Shown here: piece by piece, positions 19,001-33,300 of the stretch
Position numbering within the stretch: position 1 is the stretch's first letter
Layout of the letters: every line of letters begins with the position of its first letter
Assembly (NCBI GenBank): GCA_030248215.1
Contig: JASANG010002614.1
Span: forward strand, 93,385 to 157,384
From: Enoplolaimus lenunculus
Lineage: Eukaryota > Nematoda > Enoplea > Enoplida > Thoracostomopsidae
Reading direction: 5' to 3'
Length of the DNA: 64,000 nucleotides
Notes under the pieces: generated by a model
The model's database searches: none
What the model saw: the letters and a program-made list of their open reading frames with translations, nothing else
What the model was told of the DNA's origin: nothing
Program-made: the position numbers and the translations under genes

Positions 19001-21842
19001 CAAAAAATAAGATTAAAATGAAGTTTTTGGTGAAATGCATTTTTCACTTTCCGGTTCCGGTTCGGGTAAAATTTTCAAATTCCGGTTCCGGTTCCGGTAA
19101 ATTGTAATTCCGGTTGCACCCCGATTATTATATATTCATATGTAAATGTACATGTATATCTGGGCTGCCGATTGCTGACAATGCTTCTTTGAGTCTCAAG
19201 GAGCCTCCGGTTTGGGAAAAGTACAAATCGAAAATCGAACCTGTCTAAATGTTTAACGCCATCCTTGGGGCCCATCAGTTATCGTTTGGAAAAGTATAAA
19301 TCGAAAATCGAACCTGTCTAAATGTTTAACGCCATCCTTGGGACCCATCAGTTATCGTTTGGCAGGCTTCCGCGGCTTATATAACCCATTGCCCTATTCC
19401 ACAATTTTAAATCAGTGTTCAAATTTCCGTTTTAAAAAATTTTGGATCTGAGTCTTGTATTTTAGAAATTCCGGGTCTGGTCCCGGGTTTTGGTATTTGT
19501 TTGAAATGTTACAACTCAACTCTCGTGCAAAGTAATTTGCCTACTTACACGATAATCTAACACCAAATATTCGTCGCGACATATTGGACACGGCCAATTG
19601 GTTGTGAACTTTCCTGTGTTGGGGTTCTGAAATGAACACAATTTGCATTAAACATCGAAACGCAGCTTAGTAGTGTCTGTGCACAAAAAAATTGTCAGTA
19701 TTCAGTCATAATAAGCACCATTTCCAACAGATTGGTGCTTCAAGGTTATGTCATTGCTGTTCATAGGTATAAAGCTACCAGACTAGTTTTTTTAACCAAA
19801 AGCCCATTAGGCAACATAATATCAATCAATAAATGTCATACAAGTCATATACAATAACATTCGGGGAACATTTTGCTAGCCGTCACTCCCACGATGATTT
19901 TATTATTGGCTATTGGCTTGCACCAAATCTTGCGACAGAAATACTTTCACTGAGCAAAAATACTTCCATTAAACTAATGAAATCAGAAACCGAGAACACA
20001 CGATCTTTTTCTCAAATACATGCTTCATCAGAAATTTATGCGATCTTTACAGCGAAGACAACGCAAAACTAACTTACAACACACGACTTTGACGTCTTGC
20101 TTTGCACGTACCAGATCTGTGGGCCATGGATATTCCGACGGTAACGTTCCCACACTAACACACCCTTGCCATAAACATCGACGTATGCTATAAAATGTAT
20201 GTAATTCTAAATTAGTGCAATGCTATATAGAGTCATGAAAAAAATCAATCTGCTGCAGTTCCAGTGAGACATGTATCCGCGACGTACAGATTACCAATCC
20301 GATGCTCCGGCAGATTAGCAAGTTCAGCGCTCAAGTGTGGCAAAGTTATATACATCTTGAAATTTAAAATTGGACCATGATAAAATTTATAGTAAATTCT
20401 AAATTAGTGCAATGCTATATATAGAATCCATAAAAAATCTGCTGCAGTTCCAGCGAGACATGTATCCGCGACGTACAGATTACCAATCCGATGCTCCGGC
20501 AGATTAGCAAGTTCAGCCCTCAAGTGTGGTAAAGTTATATACATCTTGAACTTTAAAATTGGAGCATGATAAAATTTATAGTAAAACTTTAAGTTCACTT
20601 GAGCTACAGTAATTAAAGCTGTTATGCGTCTACAATTCTGTTGTGATACATCGGGAACAATTGTAACCACCAGCTTCAAAGTGAAACGTATTTGTATTGC
20701 ACGAGTGCTTTCAAATAACACAGTTGATCAACAAAACAAAATTACAAAAGATGTTTTAAGGCAATTTTCAGTCAATGATTTTACTTTTGCTATTCATATA
20801 CGATTTGCTTGTTTCCCATGAATGCACCGGTCGCAATAATCCTTTTCGCCTTTCAACAGTGTTATAACCAATTTGCGTCTCTGCAATATCAACAAATGGC
20901 AATGCGTATCTGTACCAATAACTTGGACACACTATCTCGCAGTATTCCAAATATTATTATGAGAGGCAAACACAAGAATCACATGTTCGACTACTTTGCC
21001 TACCACACTAAACTTTTATAAAGCCAATATAAATATTTCTAGAATATCACGCAAAACTGAAGCATTGTCAAACGAATAAAATAATTTGGATAGAAAATGG
21101 AGAAAACACGCCGTGTGCTGAGCACATTTTCACACGATGCACACAGTTAAAATAAATTTGTAAGGTTATTACCAAGACGAGTGGATATATAATGCATATA
21201 TATACTTTTTAGACGAGAGTATATTATGAAACTGCATACATTCTGTGTAGAAAATAATGTACTCCGCAAGCGTTGTGTTTTTGCCAGACCCCCTCATTTA
21301 CTGGCATTATTGGGGGTGTAAACTCGAAAGAAGCGAAATCCCAAATATAGTAAAAATGCATCTTTAATATTCTTAAAAATCAAGGTGTTTAGAAACGTGT
21401 TATATATACATGCGACATCGATCCAACCAAAGTAAGGATGGGGATGGCGAAAAAAGGAATGCGGGTACATTTCGTATTCCGCAAATCCCATCAAGTTGCA
21501 TACTCTTGTCTAAGAGTGACTATTCAGTATTGTTATTACCAACTAACGATAGATGCTACATGAATTCAGATATGAAACAGTGCCCAAGTGCTTACCGTCA
21601 ACTACGGCACCCTCATCGGAAGACGACTGTTGGTTATCGTGGTCTCCACCGTCTTCATCCGTACCATTGTTACCGTACGAATCATCCAGTTCATTGAGTG
21701 GCCCAGTATCCATTCCTTGTTGAGTTGAAAATCGATTAGACGGCAAAATTATGCAACAACTCTCTGCTGGTGCAATGCTTACGACTCGCGATTGCAAACA
21801 ACCAGTTGCGGCGACAGTACTCAATCGATTTGCGTAAAATTT
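16062..21842 (-). CDS. MRPS18B: Mitochondrial ribosomal protein mS40 (bS18 family), 5' end unresolved
   Basis: Exons 16062-16309, 16883-16942, 17687-17753, 19549-19626, 20078-20187 and 21596-21842 (first exon boundary inferred); phases match at every junction (810 nt, 269 residues). Conserved core: VWERYRRNIHGPQ, the zinc-ribbon half NWPCPICRDEYLVLDYR, NPDLLKQFINPVTGQLYPIKR, GLCRRQYLNLEVETLKARDLG and YYPWWE, which matches the WYPWYNW region of MRPS18B. The protein is a small-subunit mitoribosome component with an N-terminal import signal. The C-terminus is acidic (DDDDYDNESNDASD). The first coding exon has no upstream in-frame ATG before a TTTTAG acceptor-like site at 21843. Either the start codon lies in an unseen upstream exon or translation starts at the in-frame Met about 43 codons in (MDTGPLNELDD); the former fits an import signal better. 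MRPS18A/C are less likely given YYPWW. Confidence 0.9.
17048..17287. mobile_element. MITE family G, copy 1, in MRPS18B intron
   Basis: It starts CCTTTCTCATGTGAATATTA and ends TATGTGAGAAGG. It shares GACTGGAGTGGGAGGCG, TAGTGATTTAGTACTA and TGCGCTGAGTTGC with 58605-58868. It is older than that copy and no target duplication is visible. Confidence 0.75.
18733..19123. mobile_element. Non-autonomous hAT element with 8-bp target duplication
   Basis: The left end is CAGGGTGCAACCGGAATTCC and the right end is GGAATTACAATTTACC (as reverse complement) leading to GGTTGCACCCCG. It is flanked on both sides by the 8-bp direct repeat ATTATTAT (18725-18732 and 19124-19131). An 8-bp duplication with CAGGG-type ends is diagnostic of the hAT superfamily. 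The 391-bp interior has CCGGTTCCGG blocks near both ends and no transposase. It lies in the MRPS18B intron between 17754 and 19548. Confidence 0.88.
19209..19376. repeat. Tandem duplication, about 74-bp unit
   Basis: The stretch from AAATCGAAAATCGAACCTG to CCCATCAGTTATCGTTTGG occurs twice in a row with only a few differences. Confidence 0.85.
20205..20585 (-). repeat. 193-bp tandem duplication with an open frame, in MRPS18B intron 1
   Basis: Copies at 20205-20397 and 20398-20585 are nearly identical. Both keep the same minus-strand frame, MYITLPHL followed by AELANLPEHRIGNLYVADTC. The repeat begins 18 bp upstream of the exon 20078-20187 acceptor. I do not recognise the peptide. There is no good donor, so it is not an evident alternative exon. 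Confidence 0.8.
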
Positions 21843-23194
21843 CTAAAATTACGAATAGTTGCTGCATAGTTATTACTAGTAATCCAAAGTTAACACGCAT
21901 GTGCAAGTTTCTTGGCATATGTTTAAAAGGATTTGTTCAAGCATGTCTGTTCTTAATCCTTGAAACTTGATCGACAATTGAAAAAATAACATTTCACTTT
22001 CAATGTTTAGAACATGTTAACAGGATTGTAGCGGAATGGATTAACATTTCATGAAATTTGGAATTAAACATGTAGTTCTAAAGCTAATAAAAGCACCTAT
22101 TTTGTCGGGAAGGAAAATATTCTCTTAACCTTGTCCTTGTATAGCCGCGCTGTGGGAAAGATCGGCATACCGGGATGCCATTGAGAACCGTACTGGATAC
22201 AGTGTCAATACATTAACATGGAGGGTAATATGTAAGGAACTCTATTTGGACATTTTTTATATTTGACTTTGTGTCAGGGTGCATCCGAGCTGAAATCAAA
22301 GATAAAATCCCAACATTATGTATATATTCAATTCAATTCCAAATTTTTACCAAATTGATCCCAGCTTAAAATTTTTGACTTAGAAGTATAAAAGCAAATT
22401 TGCATATGGATATGTAAATCTGCTGGACAGCTGTTCACAATACTTATGTGGGGCGTTCCAGCTTTAATATAGATTGTCATTTTTGGAAAAATACCAGGAA
22501 CTGCAGACCAATGAAACAAACAAACAATTTACATTAAAATGTTCACACAGAAAATTTCGGCAACAAGCGTTTGATAACGAAAATACCACGACAGACTTGC
22601 AAAATATGTATTAAGATAGAACGATAGTATTAAGACAGTATTTCATGCCACAATGCCGCCCATTTGTAATAAACTGACCGTTATATTTCACACAAATTAC
22701 GCTGACAACTTGAAGATTTTAACCTTCAAATTTACAGCCTCATTAGTTAAACAGTTCGTCCTTCGCTTTCAACTTACCTTACTGCAACCTCTGACAGCAG
22801 CTCGTAAGCAAATGTTCATTTGTGACATTATTAACTCCAATGTTATATATAAATGATTGTATGAAAACAAATATAGCAGAGTAAAACAAACGCAATGGTG
22901 TCTAAAACACTACAATCAGTATTCAATATTAAAACCAGCGGTATTCATTGAATTCAATATAACTGAAACGACAGATGAACCAGTTAAACATATACGAAAC
23001 GCAACTCTGAATTTTGTTGTCTTCACGGATATTTAATGCAAAAGGTATCATATAAATCTATATCACACTATTATTTGTGACCAAAATTACAACATTCTCA
23101 CTCATCAATTAAAGTTCTATGTCCACCATTCGAGAAATTAACGTGCTCGATTGTGAGTAAAAATTCAATAAAACCCTAAAGTTTTACGCATTTT
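21843..23194. other. Intergenic region between MRPS18B and the BOP1 3' end
   Basis: No gene is supported. A repeat copy lies at 22385-22475 (minus) that resembles 56583-56665. A CAGGGTGCATCC hAT-like end relic lies at 22276. Confidence 0.5.
22385..22475 (-). repeat. Interspersed repeat encoding KAGTPHI...PADLHIHMQICFY
   Basis: On the minus strand KAGTPHISI is followed by CPADLHIHMQICFY. The plus-strand copy at 56583-56665 reads KAGTPHIRI then VPADLYIHMQICFY. A third partial copy (GCTGGAACGCCCTACATACG) lies at 47451. It is probably a transposon end. Confidence 0.6.
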
Positions 23195-23362
23195 GGCCGA
23201 TGTAAAGATCAGAGGCGGGCTGTTTTTCGTGGGACAACAATAGAATAAGCTTAACCTTTACACTAATTTCTGCTTCGCTTAGAGCTACGAACAGGCTCAT
23301 TCTTACGCTTAGGCTTAGGAATAAACTTATACTGTTCCTCCGCTGTTCCTTACATTGGCAAC
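23195..23362. mobile_element. MITE family A copy
   Basis: TGGCCGATGTAAAGATCAGA and CCTCCGCTGTTCCTTACATT are inverted ends around TTACGCTTAGGCTTAGG hexamers. Confidence 0.7.
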
Positions 23363-23995
23363 CATTTTCATGGTTAACAATAAAGGCAGTCGCACTGTAT
23401 CAGCTCTGATTTTCTAGGCACAAAATATAGCAACTTTAAACGATTAAATTTATTAAAAAGATTTAACAGTAATAAAGAAGAACTAAAAACTTCCGCTATT
23501 GTAACACCCTGCTGTAAGCGAAATATTTTTCCTGTCTAGTAAGTACAACGAATTCGACCAGATTATTAAATTCATTTTCTTAATTTGTAATATATACATT
23601 GGTTGACTGAAATTGTTTTACAATTGTTCGCGAGTTGAATTTATTGCATCATTTCGCTAAAACTACTGGTTTTACTATGTAACGCAAATTCCTTTCATAT
23701 TGAAATTTTAACGTAAACATAACATACTTTTAATTCTGCAATAAGCCCATATTTTATATTAAAACATGATGATACGCATAGAAAAGAGTTTGCATTCTGC
23801 GCTTTAAATCAACCAATAAGGAACCTTATTGTTTGAAAACCATTCAGAAGCAAAACAATAAACTGCAACAACTTTACAAAATTTAACAAAAACTATAACA
23901 AACACTCTGCAACGTACGTCAAACATGAGCCTAAACCTAGCCAAACAGTAAATTTCGTTTTTTTTCTGATGAGTGCGAGCCCGGCAATATATTCA

Positions 23996-24120
23996 TCAGG
24001 GCCGTAAAAGTTGTATGAACATATTTATAAACCTAAGCCTAAGTGAAGGACAAGACTACATACACCTAAGCATAAACAAATAGCAGTCCCACTGAAAACC
24101 GGTCCGCCCCTGATTTATAC
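23996..24120. mobile_element. MITE family A fragment near the BOP1 3' end
   Basis: It starts near AGGGCCGTAAAAGTTG, has AACCTAAGCCTAAG hexamers, and ends GTCCGCCCCTGATTTATAC, the family A right end. Confidence 0.6.
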
Positions 24121-24362
24121 GTGACGCGTGAGTCCGAAGACTGGTTGAGAATCCCGGCCTATGCTAATTATACGGGCCTACATCCGAAGCCAGCCAAGTC
24201 TAAACTTAATTATACACCAAAGCCTAAGCCTAAATATAAACACAATCATATACACTTAAGCTTCATAGTTATTAAGGATACAGGTCTCCATGTCTCAATG
24301 TACAGTCCTCTACAATTAACATGGGCTGCAAAACACGCTTCAGCAGAGAATGCATCTCTGTA

Positions 24363-27300
24363 TCAAATAAATAATCTAATTTCTCCATCGGCACCCGCCG
24401 TAAACACCCACGGTTGAGTTGGATGAAAACTACAAGCTGTCACTCCAAGACCGTGCAGTTTGGAGTGTCCTCGAAGAACTTTGACTGGCACAATCAGAGG
24501 GTTTTGAAAATCACTAAAAATGTAGATCACTACTAAAATACTATGTAACTACAAATTTATTAATACGGTTGATATGATATAACAAGCATTTCTATACTCA
24601 AAACTGAGGCAGTGGCTGTTTGTTACTAATAACACCGACCTCAATATAAACTTATTAGCATTCCAAAGATTACTAAAATTGGTAATAAACTAGAAAGTCC
24701 AAATTAAGTAAACATCTATTCACTCTCTCAAATACGGCAAGCAATAAAATATATTTTAAAACAAAACTTTCGAGGGCCAAAGTACAATATTCAAAACCCT
24801 GCCATTTATATGTAGTAGAAAAACAAAGTTTCTACAATCCAAGCCAGGTCCCATATTCTGAAATGCGGATAGCCTCTATTACCAGATGGCGATAAATGTT
24901 CAAACGGACGATTCCAGCAACTGCGGGTATTAAAATTTGTACAGAAAGAGGAAAAATCAAATGCGAAAAATGTGCTGAATTTCGAACCTCACCATACACG
25001 GGTTCAGAAGCTACAAGACCATCACTAACTGTAAATAGCTGCTATACACATCTTAGAATACGGACCCTGATTGAAATGTCGTAACTAACCTGTAGGCTTT
25101 TCCATGCGACACAACCACAGATCCATCGTCAGAAGCAGAAGCAAAAAGCGGGAAATTACGATGAAAAGCAACACTTCTAATCGCTTCTTTGTGATACCTG
25201 AAACGATTGAAAAAAGTTTTATGCAAAAATTATAAAATTTTATTAAAAAGTTAGTTTTTGCTGGTTAGACAAACGCTGTCAAAAAATGTCGCTAGACTGC
25301 AACGAATTATATACGCAACACTATATGTACCTTAAAGCCTGTCATTCCAGTTCAAACGAACAACTAAGTTACCTAAATGCCTAACTATATTACGCACACA
25401 ACTTCTGCCGCTCCCTTCAAGCATAACGTACTGGTCAGCAAATTGAGAACCTCATTTAATTTTAATCTAGGATATCCACAGTGGGGAAAAGTACCCCACC
25501 CACATTCGAGCTTCCTCCCAGCCCAACTTCTCCCCACACTTTTTCAACCTCCCCCGTGCCAACACGAAAATTATCTACAGTTTTCAAATTTTAAAAATGA
25601 AGTAGTTTTGACGTCGCACAAGAATTTTAAGTCCAAATCTGTTTCCTAAATTGCAAATTTTTCCGCCATATACTAGACACATACGTATCAAAAATTTCAA
25701 AGAGTAAACAAGTGATTTTAAGGTACAAAAATTTGCTTATCTATTCACACACTTTTCGTATTATTCCAGCTCCTCTCCCTGGCAGTGCAGGGGCTTGCTC
25801 CGACTCGCCAGAAGGCAACAGAAACCGCCACCGTTCTATGCTATGTCAAAACGATTCAAGACCTAGCCGCGTTTTAATATTCACAATTTACCTGAGTGTC
25901 TGGTATGGCTTAACGCTCAAATCAACATCAAACCAGTTCAGTTTACTGTCATAGCTTCCTGTGATAATATGGTCTCCTAAAATGTAACATAAATGTAATT
26001 ATGTATAACTCAAAATATGGCTCAACATCAAGTAGTGTTCCAAAAAACAAGATTCTATGTAGAACATGCAATACATATAAATTAAGGCACCGGTTAAAAT
26101 TTTTTGCTTAAGTAAGATTGCAGTTACCTATTCAAATGTCGAAGAATCTCACTTTTTGAGATACTGCTGCGTTGATTTGTAGAATGTAGTACAACGAACG
26201 TACGAATTTGAGTTGCTAAGAATTGCAGCAATTTACTGGCGTTTGCTGCCTGTTGCTTTTCACGAAGTTTTAGACAGACATTTCAACCATTCTCATGTCA
26301 TTTTTGGAGTAGTTAAACAGCTTATCGAAAAGTAGTCCAAGCCATTTGCATTAACTTTAGCATAACGCGCTTTATTTTACCTGTACTGTGCAACGCCATA
26401 CATGATATATGTTGACAATTTGCCATTAGTTTCTTCACCAACTGCTGTTTGACCAAATTGTATATTCTAACGTGACGTTGACTCTAAAAAATTAAAAATA
26501 TTTATAATTCACCAAACCGATATTATTTAGGTCACTACTTTCCACCATATTCTAATAATTTTGAATTTCCGCCTTGATCAAGGCAAACAGTTTTAATATC
26601 AATTAAACTAAATTATGCAAAGTGCGCCATCACGCATTATCCGTAAGCAACTTGCATATATACACCAAGTCGCTAATTTTTATTGAGTCGTATACATGGC
26701 AGACAAAAATTTTGGGAGCAGTACATGACAAGTACAAACATGCACATACAAAATGAAACGAGGTGTACGCAAGTAATACAATATATCTGTGGCAGCCAAG
26801 GCACCAATTTAGCCATGGCACCAAATGCAACAGTGCTGTAACCACCGTAGCAACAGTGCCCAATTTTTTAATCTGTTGGCAAATCACAACATTTCTCATA
26901 ACAGCGCGTAGTGTATAGGGCCATTAAAATATAAAAGACTATTGAAGTTAGCAAAAACACTACATAACTAAGAAATCATTGACGATATATTATACTGCAC
27001 AATATGGAGCAATCACATTATTATAGTGCAGGCATTTGGTTGATTATTTTTCACCAATCAGGAGCCGCTCCTGTGGTGGCCAGCCACACTGACAATTGGC
27101 GTCGTGGCTTACAATATTGGCGATATGGCTAAATTGGTGTCGAGGCTGCTACATATACAAACTGAGCTACTTACCGCAACGTAAAATAGCGGCTGAGCAT
27201 AGTGAAAAAGAACACACTGAACGATGCCTTTGGATTTCGTAAATGGTGTCTATAATCAAATAATAGTGCAATTCCATTTTATTAACCAAGTACAGTTCAC

Positions 27301-30300
27301 GGAAATAAAATTACATTTTTCAAATCTGATTGCAAAAAAGTGCACATAGCTTTATGTGCGCGTGATTGTCGTTCTTCTTAAACAGTCGTTAAGAGTATTA
27401 GTACAAATAAATTTTAAAATCTTGCAAACTTAATCTTAAGCTTCGAAATATACCAAATTTGCTTACCTGTGAGCGACATTTCGACAGCTGATGAACATAT
27501 ACAGAGGAAGATCCGGTTGTATCGCATAACGTTGTCGCCAAATAATCACCCTTTGAATGCCACGTTACATGTTTAATTTGCTGAAAACGTAACAGACCAC
27601 GATTTAGAAATATTGCTAGTTTATTTTGTTTAAACTTTATTTATCATTTACTTAAATAAAATTACGTTAACGTTAGTACTGCTTACACCAGTCCACAAAT
27701 ACTAGCTTAACACTAGGGGGTTTTAAACACAGGAATTCTGGTTGCGCAAATTTCGGATTAAACTTCTGAACGAATTGAAGGTTCAAAACGAAAACTGAAA
27801 AGCCGAGTTCAACAAAGTTTTGCAGCGCTTCTTGTGTATACGGAAAGCTAAAATGTTTTAAAGAACATACTTAACTATTTTTGTGTTGATACCACATTTT
27901 TAATACCTTTGGATGCTCTATCTGTCCCCATAGCAGCTCGCCAGTGTTAGATTCGTTACGTCTAGAATGCCACGTCCATTGGAGACCCGATCCAGAGCTT
28001 TCTGAAACGACAAAAACAATAAATGCTGTTTACAAAACAATGAAAAGCGGTGTTTGCTTAAAATAAACACATCGTCGCTATTTCTACAAAACTAGTGCAG
28101 TCCGACTGTTTGTCACACTTTTGCGCGTTTCACTGGCTGCTACAAGAGCGTTAAATACTCGTGAAACCAATTACCCACCAAAATTAAATTATATTTCGTA
28201 TCTACACAAATGTTTTGAAACTAAGCCAACCATTATCACAATGAAATTACCGTTTGCCGTCTTGGCTTGCATTTGAAGGCTAGACATCAGGTTGTGCGTT
28301 TCAGAGACAACCATTTTATCACCAACATCCGCATTCAGTAGCCACAGTACCTTATCACTAAAAACCAAAAAAATTGCACGCTGGTTAGCTCACCTTTGCC
28401 GATGAAGCCTAAAAAGGCTATTTTAGAACATCGAACCTTACATAAGAAAATTATTAGAAAGCAATAAACGATTCAAAAATTTCACTTAGCTTTTTGCAAT
28501 TGTTCAGAATAACTAAATCATTAAAGGTTTTGGTCAGTTTGTCGGCAACTGCCGTTTACAGTATGCATCACACATATCAACAGGTCAGTGCAACTACATC
28601 GGTGCTTGAATCGTTTTACTTAGCTATGAACGTCGGGAATAATCAATGCGTTTCAAGCACATTCACACTGAAATTATAAAGCTTATCAATCTTACACAGC
28701 GGCTGCGATTAACGAAACGCTTTTATTTGGACACCAAGACATTGAGTGACAAATACCGCTTGTTGCTATTGTCCGAACACAACGTCCAGTCGAAATTTCC
28801 CAAATTTTAATCGATTTGTCATCACATCCTAAAATTTAACAATGGTAACCTAAATTCCAGTTCCGGTTTACAAATCCCACATTTATTTCAAAATTTGGGC
28901 ATGATTCAGCGTTGGCATGCGATTGCTCCCTAAAATAGATTTTCTCTAAAAACAGCTTCATTAGCTTGGTATTTGAGTTTCCCTAATATAACAGACACTC
29001 AATTATTGTCAATCGCCAAAGTTAATTAAATTTCGACTTTTTAGCTTAGCTTAAACTTAAAACGTAGGCAGAGATATATGATATTTACTGCGGACTAAAT
29101 TGAAACACAGCACCTATTCATGCTATACATATTGACATATTAATTACGTAAACCTGTTATAAAAGGCATGACTAACAAGACACTGAATTGAACGGCCGTA
29201 CAACAGTTATAAACATACCAGATGCCAAATATTGACCAAACGGTTCAACACACACTGTCCGAATAATATTTGAATGGCCTTTATATATCTGAAAACAAAC
29301 AAACAATAACTCATATATCTTTGGAACTAAAATTAAATGCAAAAAATACAGCATGCAGCCACAATGCCTACAGCGTGAATACTAAATAAGTACAGCGGAA
29401 AGCTACTTCAAAAACAAAAAAAAGTTGAAAAATCTTAGCAAATTATTTGCGCTGCGAACTTAATTCATCCAAACCGTATAAGTAATCATTAACTAAGAGA
29501 AACCTTACAATAGCTAACATAGATGGAAACGGTCTTAATTCTTCTGGTTTGGGCAACTTCGGCAGCAGATCTTCAGGGTTCACGTTAAGCTGAAAAATAT
29601 ACATCAGAATTGTAGACGTTTAAGTAAAGCTCTGGCTTAGCGCAATCTGAACCTATAACACCTGTTAAACTATTTATATCACAGTACACAAATTTTCTGC
29701 CGTTTGCAAATCAGCTGACTTCTCCACAGCGGGGGGGCGGGGTGGGCAGCAATTTTCGATCTTTTCATTTTTCCCCCGGCGAAAATTTTGCGGCCCCCAG
29801 GAAAGGCCCCCGGCGAATTTTCGGCCGCCCCCCAGCAAATTTTTTTGCTGGGGCCATCAGGACTTTTCTAGGTCAAAAATTTTCAATGTTAAAACGTAAA
29901 GACCTGGACTTCTTTTGAGGCGGACAATCGGCAAAATATGATTTATATTACGCTGAATACTCATAATTTTTAATAGCGTTACAAATACCCGTAGTAATTA
30001 ATACAATTCAATAATGCACTGAAAAAGCACAATTATATAAAGACCGTTTCAGGGCATACAGCATTCGAAAGTACCTTGCAGCAGCAAGTTCAACCCGCCT
30101 GAGCCTTATGATAAATTGAAGTTGTGACTAACATACAAAATATATATTAATCACAGTTTCAATTATAGATTATCTATATTTTATATAATTGTGCTTCTTT
30201 CAACTTCTGGTTAAGTTGTCAGTATATACGTAATATTAGTTAAAATTATTGTTATTAGCGTTTGCGAGAAATTTTTGTCATGTTGAGCGATGAGTAATCT

Positions 30301-33300
30301 TACGTTGAGTTGGAAACACGGTCTAGAATGAAAAAATGGTCCAAAAAGTCGGTTTGCAAAATTTTAAGCCTGCCCCCCATGCCCCCCCAGATCATCTGGG
30401 GGCCCCCAAGAAAACTGCCCCCAGCAAAATCAGCTGCCCCACGCGCCCCGGCGGAAATTTTTAAGCTGCGGAGAAGCCAGATCAGTAAACGGACAGTTGC
30501 ATAAAATGTGACTAGCAGTGTTGCAAATTACTGTAGACTGTACATTTAGATACGACTAACCTTCATTTTCCGCTGTCTCGGAGCGAGGTACAAATCCATT
30601 AGTCGTTGAAAACGTTCTTGAACAAACGTTGCATACGCAGGCACTTCACGCAAGCTGCGATACTTTTGCGGAATAAAGTCCAGCGAGCGTTGTTCGGGTT
30701 CTTGTTTATGCCATTTATTTTCCTGAAATAAACTTTGGTAATTTTGTATAACCCCCTACAATAAAGTTGCTGCGCCATAAAAATCCAACATGAGATTTTT
30801 AAACTTCCACTAATGTTGCAAAAAAGTTACTATGTATAAATTTCTAAATATTACGTTTACTTAAGCCAAAGACATAAACTCGCAACACTCCTTTCATTTT
30901 AAATAAAAGGAGTGCTCAATCTAACCAGCCGTACTTTTTTGCTTTGCTTTCTCACCAATTATATAACTTGTGAAATTATTTGTTTAGCGGAATTGCTGCA
31001 TAAGCTGGGAAGGCATTACCTCATCATTATCAAATAAATACTCAGCCGGTGGATTGTAAGACTCTTGATGTCCAGGAAGCTTGAGTTTTGGTGCAGGAAT
31101 ACTCATCTTTAATCGATCAAGTTGCGATTTAGATAATGCATCCTAAACCCAAAGTGTTTTTAATGTAGCATAACATGCATCGATGCTTAATAGAAAACAA
31201 AACCGATTGATAGAACCAAAAGCCGATAATGATTCTGGACATAAGAATATCCAACTTGTCAAAACTCGTGTGGTACAAAGAGTAGCAGCGCACATTGCAT
31301 TTTCCGTCTACCCCTACCGTCATTTTGAGGATCGATCTTATGTTCAGTCAATGTAACAAATCGCAATAGTTCTACATCATAAACGGAACATTTTTAGTAG
31401 TCTGTAAAGTGCGGTCAGTTGTCAGTTTTTGCACAAATTGTACTTCCATGCGCGCTGAATACATTGTCTTCTACACTACTACACAAAAGGTACGATTGCA
31501 TATTTTTGTTAAACAGTGGTCATCAAGTCTTAGTTGACAATTGAATCCCGGCTTCATTTTAGAAGCCTGCAAACTGTGATGTAATGGCCAGGAACTCATA
31601 TCTTAACTGTGGATAACAATCTATAAATTCAATTCAGATAGACGACTAATTACAACTAAACACACCTACCGTAAACAAACGCCGGACCCTGCAATACTAA
31701 CAATCATTTTTATAAAACTAGTTATTATTTTTGTTTCTACTAATTCAGTTTTGGTATTAGCCTCAGCAAACTTACCGTATTAGTATCTTTCCAAATATCA
31801 TAGAAAACAGGTTCTCGGTCGGTTAATTTCTTAGGTTGCCTAGGTTTGATCCAGCCCATTTTAATCGCGTGTACCATTTTGCTCACCTGCAAACGATAGT
31901 GGAACAACTGTGAAATATGCTATAGGTTGTTCCAATCAACAGTCACAAAACCCGAAAATGGTTCAACTGGTCGCAGACGACACTTCCAAGACTACGGGCA
32001 GGGTTTTTTAGTTTCCGCCAAAACAAACATACCTACATTGCGCCGAATCCAAAATGACGATAAGCAACTATTTTAAAAATCTCTAGCAATATATACATAT
32101 GTACGTGTAGACCACTGTATTTCATCATCGTCCGCTATGATGACACCATTTTAAGTTCGAATCGTGCTCACACTAATATATTATGCAAACGGAGGTTTCT
32201 GATTATTTCTTGAGAATGTTTAAAAAATTCGAAAAAAATAATTAAAAACGCTTCTATTGCGCATTTGCGCAGGGTTTTGCGCAAAAAACCCTGATACACA
32301 CAATTCTTATGAAAGTAGCTGGAGCAATTAGCAAAGCCGTCAGTGATTTTATATGTGTACCATGGCACATTTGATATTCGTAACTGATAATGCGGCTGAT
32401 TATTCAATGGCGCAAGGCATCAGAACTTCTCAGGATCAAAAATACTGTGTTTTGCTTACCATTTGCTTTTCGATTTTCGACGGAATAAAACTTCTTTTAT
32501 GCTCAGGACGGTTTGTCACTGGATGCAGCATGACTTCGTTTGTGAAAAAATCAATAAAAGGCTGAAAGGTAAAACCAAAGATACATCAAAATCGTGAAAA
32601 ACACCTAAATATAAACTTGACAAACATTAGCAGTTTAAAAATGAGTGATTGCAATATTTTAACATTTAGCATCTGCGGTGGTTAAAATTTTATAACATTC
32701 TATAAAGAAATGGTAAAAAGTAACGAACATATTTGAGTAATCCTGGTCGACAAATTATTCAAATTCCCATAAAACCAAAAATATCAGACACGAGGTCACA
32801 CTCATTTGGTCCTTAACCTGATACGGATTGTATCCAATCTCAGGAAACCGAGCACTCTCGACGTTTGTCACAATCCCAACATCTTCGTCAGTTAAAATTC
32901 GTTCGCCACCTGTTTGTGGATCGCGAACCCGTTTCCTAAACAGAACTTGATGTCATAGATCAAAATCAATCAATTAGTTGACCTAAAATCAATCAATTAG
33001 TTGACCTTCTGACATAAATTTATACGCAGCCAAAATATTTACGCGCTTGAATCTTCTAACATTTCATGCCTATGCACAGTTTAAATTTTAGATATCTCCC
33101 TTGTTACCTATAAAATTTTGTCATTTCTATACTATCTATAATGGTTGCGCTATATTTTTTGACGTAAGGCCCCGTCCGGCGCCGTTCGTTACCCGCACGG
33201 TACCGTCCGGCATAATCCGTCAACCGTGCGACGCCGTCCGTCACCGTTTGCTATCGTACGCAAATAACTGACGTACGATAACGTATGGTGACGGACGGCG

